NCBI GenBank assembly: GCA_007131065.1
Contig: SLRF01000022.1
Coordinates: forward strand, 1-5,691
Direction of reading: 5' to 3'
Source of the DNA: Candidatus Saccharimonadota bacterium
GTDB taxonomy: Bacteria > Patescibacteriota > Saccharimonadia > QS-5-54-17
Length of the DNA stretch: 5,691 bases
Positions 5,161 to 5,691 of the stretch are shown here, piece by piece; position 1 is the first letter of the stretch; every line of letters begins with the position of its first letter. The position numbers and the translations under genes were made by a program. Under the pieces are notes generated by a model, which was not told where the DNA came from, searched no databases, and was given only the letters and a program-made list of their open reading frames with translations.

Positions 5161-5691
5161 TCAATCTGACGGAGATACGCCTTCGTACTTGACCAGCCAC
5201 TCCATAATATCCCCAAATACCGGACCTCCGGCTGCTGATCCGGCATAACCGAATATAGTGTCAGGTTCATCAACTCTAACCATAACTATATAGCGTGGCT
5301 CATCCACCGGTGCAAACCCGATGAACGAACCGATGTAAGAGCCGCTTTTGTATCCACCGTTCTCATCCGGAATTTCAGCGGTACCGGTCTTACCGCCCAG
5401 ATTATGTTCAGGGACACGCTGGTTTACAGCATAACCACCTCCTGCCTGAACCGAATCTGCCATCATTTTTCTTATCTCTGCAGATGTCTCAGGTGAAACT
5501 ACTCCTTCAGCTAATACTTCTGGTTGGTTATTGATTACTGTACCGTCAGGCTTCACTTGATAGTCAACTAAATGCGGCTGGTACAAAGTGCCGCCATTTA
5601 TCACAGCGGACATCGAAGAAGTCATACGCATCATGCTGGTCGCAATACCCTGCCCGAATGTCATATTGGCATAATTAACCGTCGAACTCTC
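5161..5691 (-). CDS. ftsI: Penicillin-binding protein transpeptidase, C-terminal part (FtsI/PBP2-type)
   Basis: Class B penicillin-binding protein that cross-links peptidoglycan at the septum with FtsW. The frame stays open to the window edge, so only the last 176 residues are seen; the dimerisation domain and the SxxK and SxN motifs lie outside. The visible part is the end of the transpeptidase domain. FGQGIATSMM and INGGTLYQPHLV fit the region before the third motif. LGGKTGTAE holds the KTG motif (Lys codon at 5391-5389). GSYIGSFIGFAPVDEPRYIVMVRVDEP is the conserved strand after it. AAGGPVFGDIMEWLVKYEGVSPSD matches the typical end. It stops about 75 residues after KTG, so it carries no PASTA domains. 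FtsI rather than an elongation PBP2 is inferred from the neighbours mraY and ftsW. Confidence 0.92.
   Translation of the reverse strand, partial: ESSTVNYANMTFGQGIATSMMRMTSSMSAVINGGTLYQPHLVDYQVKPDGTVINNQPEVLAEGVVSPETSAEIRKMMADSVQAGGGYAVNQRVPEHNLGGKTGTAEIPDENGGYKSGSYIGSFIGFAPVDEPRYIVMVRVDEPDTIFGYAGSAAGGPVFGDIMEWLVKYEGVSPSD

Noticed and set aside
5076..5273. 65-codon minus-strand frame spanning the ftsI-mraY junction
   Set aside because: It overlaps the ends of two well-supported genes in another frame and its sequence shows no family features.

Overview
The window is the 3' part of a division and cell-wall (dcw) gene cluster, read on the minus strand, followed by a long gene-free gap and the end of a convergent plus-strand gene. 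In minus-strand order the cluster is the C-terminal part of a class B penicillin-binding protein (ftsI/pbp type), then mraY, ftsW, murG and ftsQ/divIB. All four complete genes are recognised from family motifs. TGA ends ftsI, mraY and murG, and TAG ends ftsW and ftsQ, so the standard bacterial code fits and the TGA-as-glycine lineages (Gracilibacteria, Absconditabacteria) do not. The order ftsI-mraY-ftsW-murG-ftsQ without mur ligases between the genes, the compact overlaps and several divergent motifs suggest a Patescibacteria/CPR organism, possibly Saccharibacteria. This is an inference from layout and style, not a proof.

Region by region: 1-220 holds the Gln/His/Lys-rich tail of an unidentified plus-strand protein. 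221-1022 has no convincing gene. It contains a terminator-like hairpin, other dyads, an 11-bp direct repeat flanking a pyrimidine-rich tract, a CRP-like palindrome and, at 922-949, a sequence resembling a XerC/XerD dif site. 1023-5691 is the minus-strand cluster. The couplings are a 41-bp gap ftsI-mraY with a consensus extended -10 promoter, a 4-nt GTGA overlap mraY-ftsW, an 86-nt overlap ftsW-murG and a 4-nt ATGA overlap murG-ftsQ.

The genes make one functional line. MraY makes lipid I and MurG makes lipid II on the inner membrane face. FtsW (SEDS glycosyltransferase) polymerises lipid II and the FtsI-type transpeptidase cross-links it. FtsQ/DivIB is the membrane scaffold that helps recruit and control FtsW-FtsI at the septum.

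I see no clearly new multi-gene system. The most interesting part is the convergent, 802-bp non-coding gap with its dif-like site, followed by the long dual-coding overlap of ftsW and murG.
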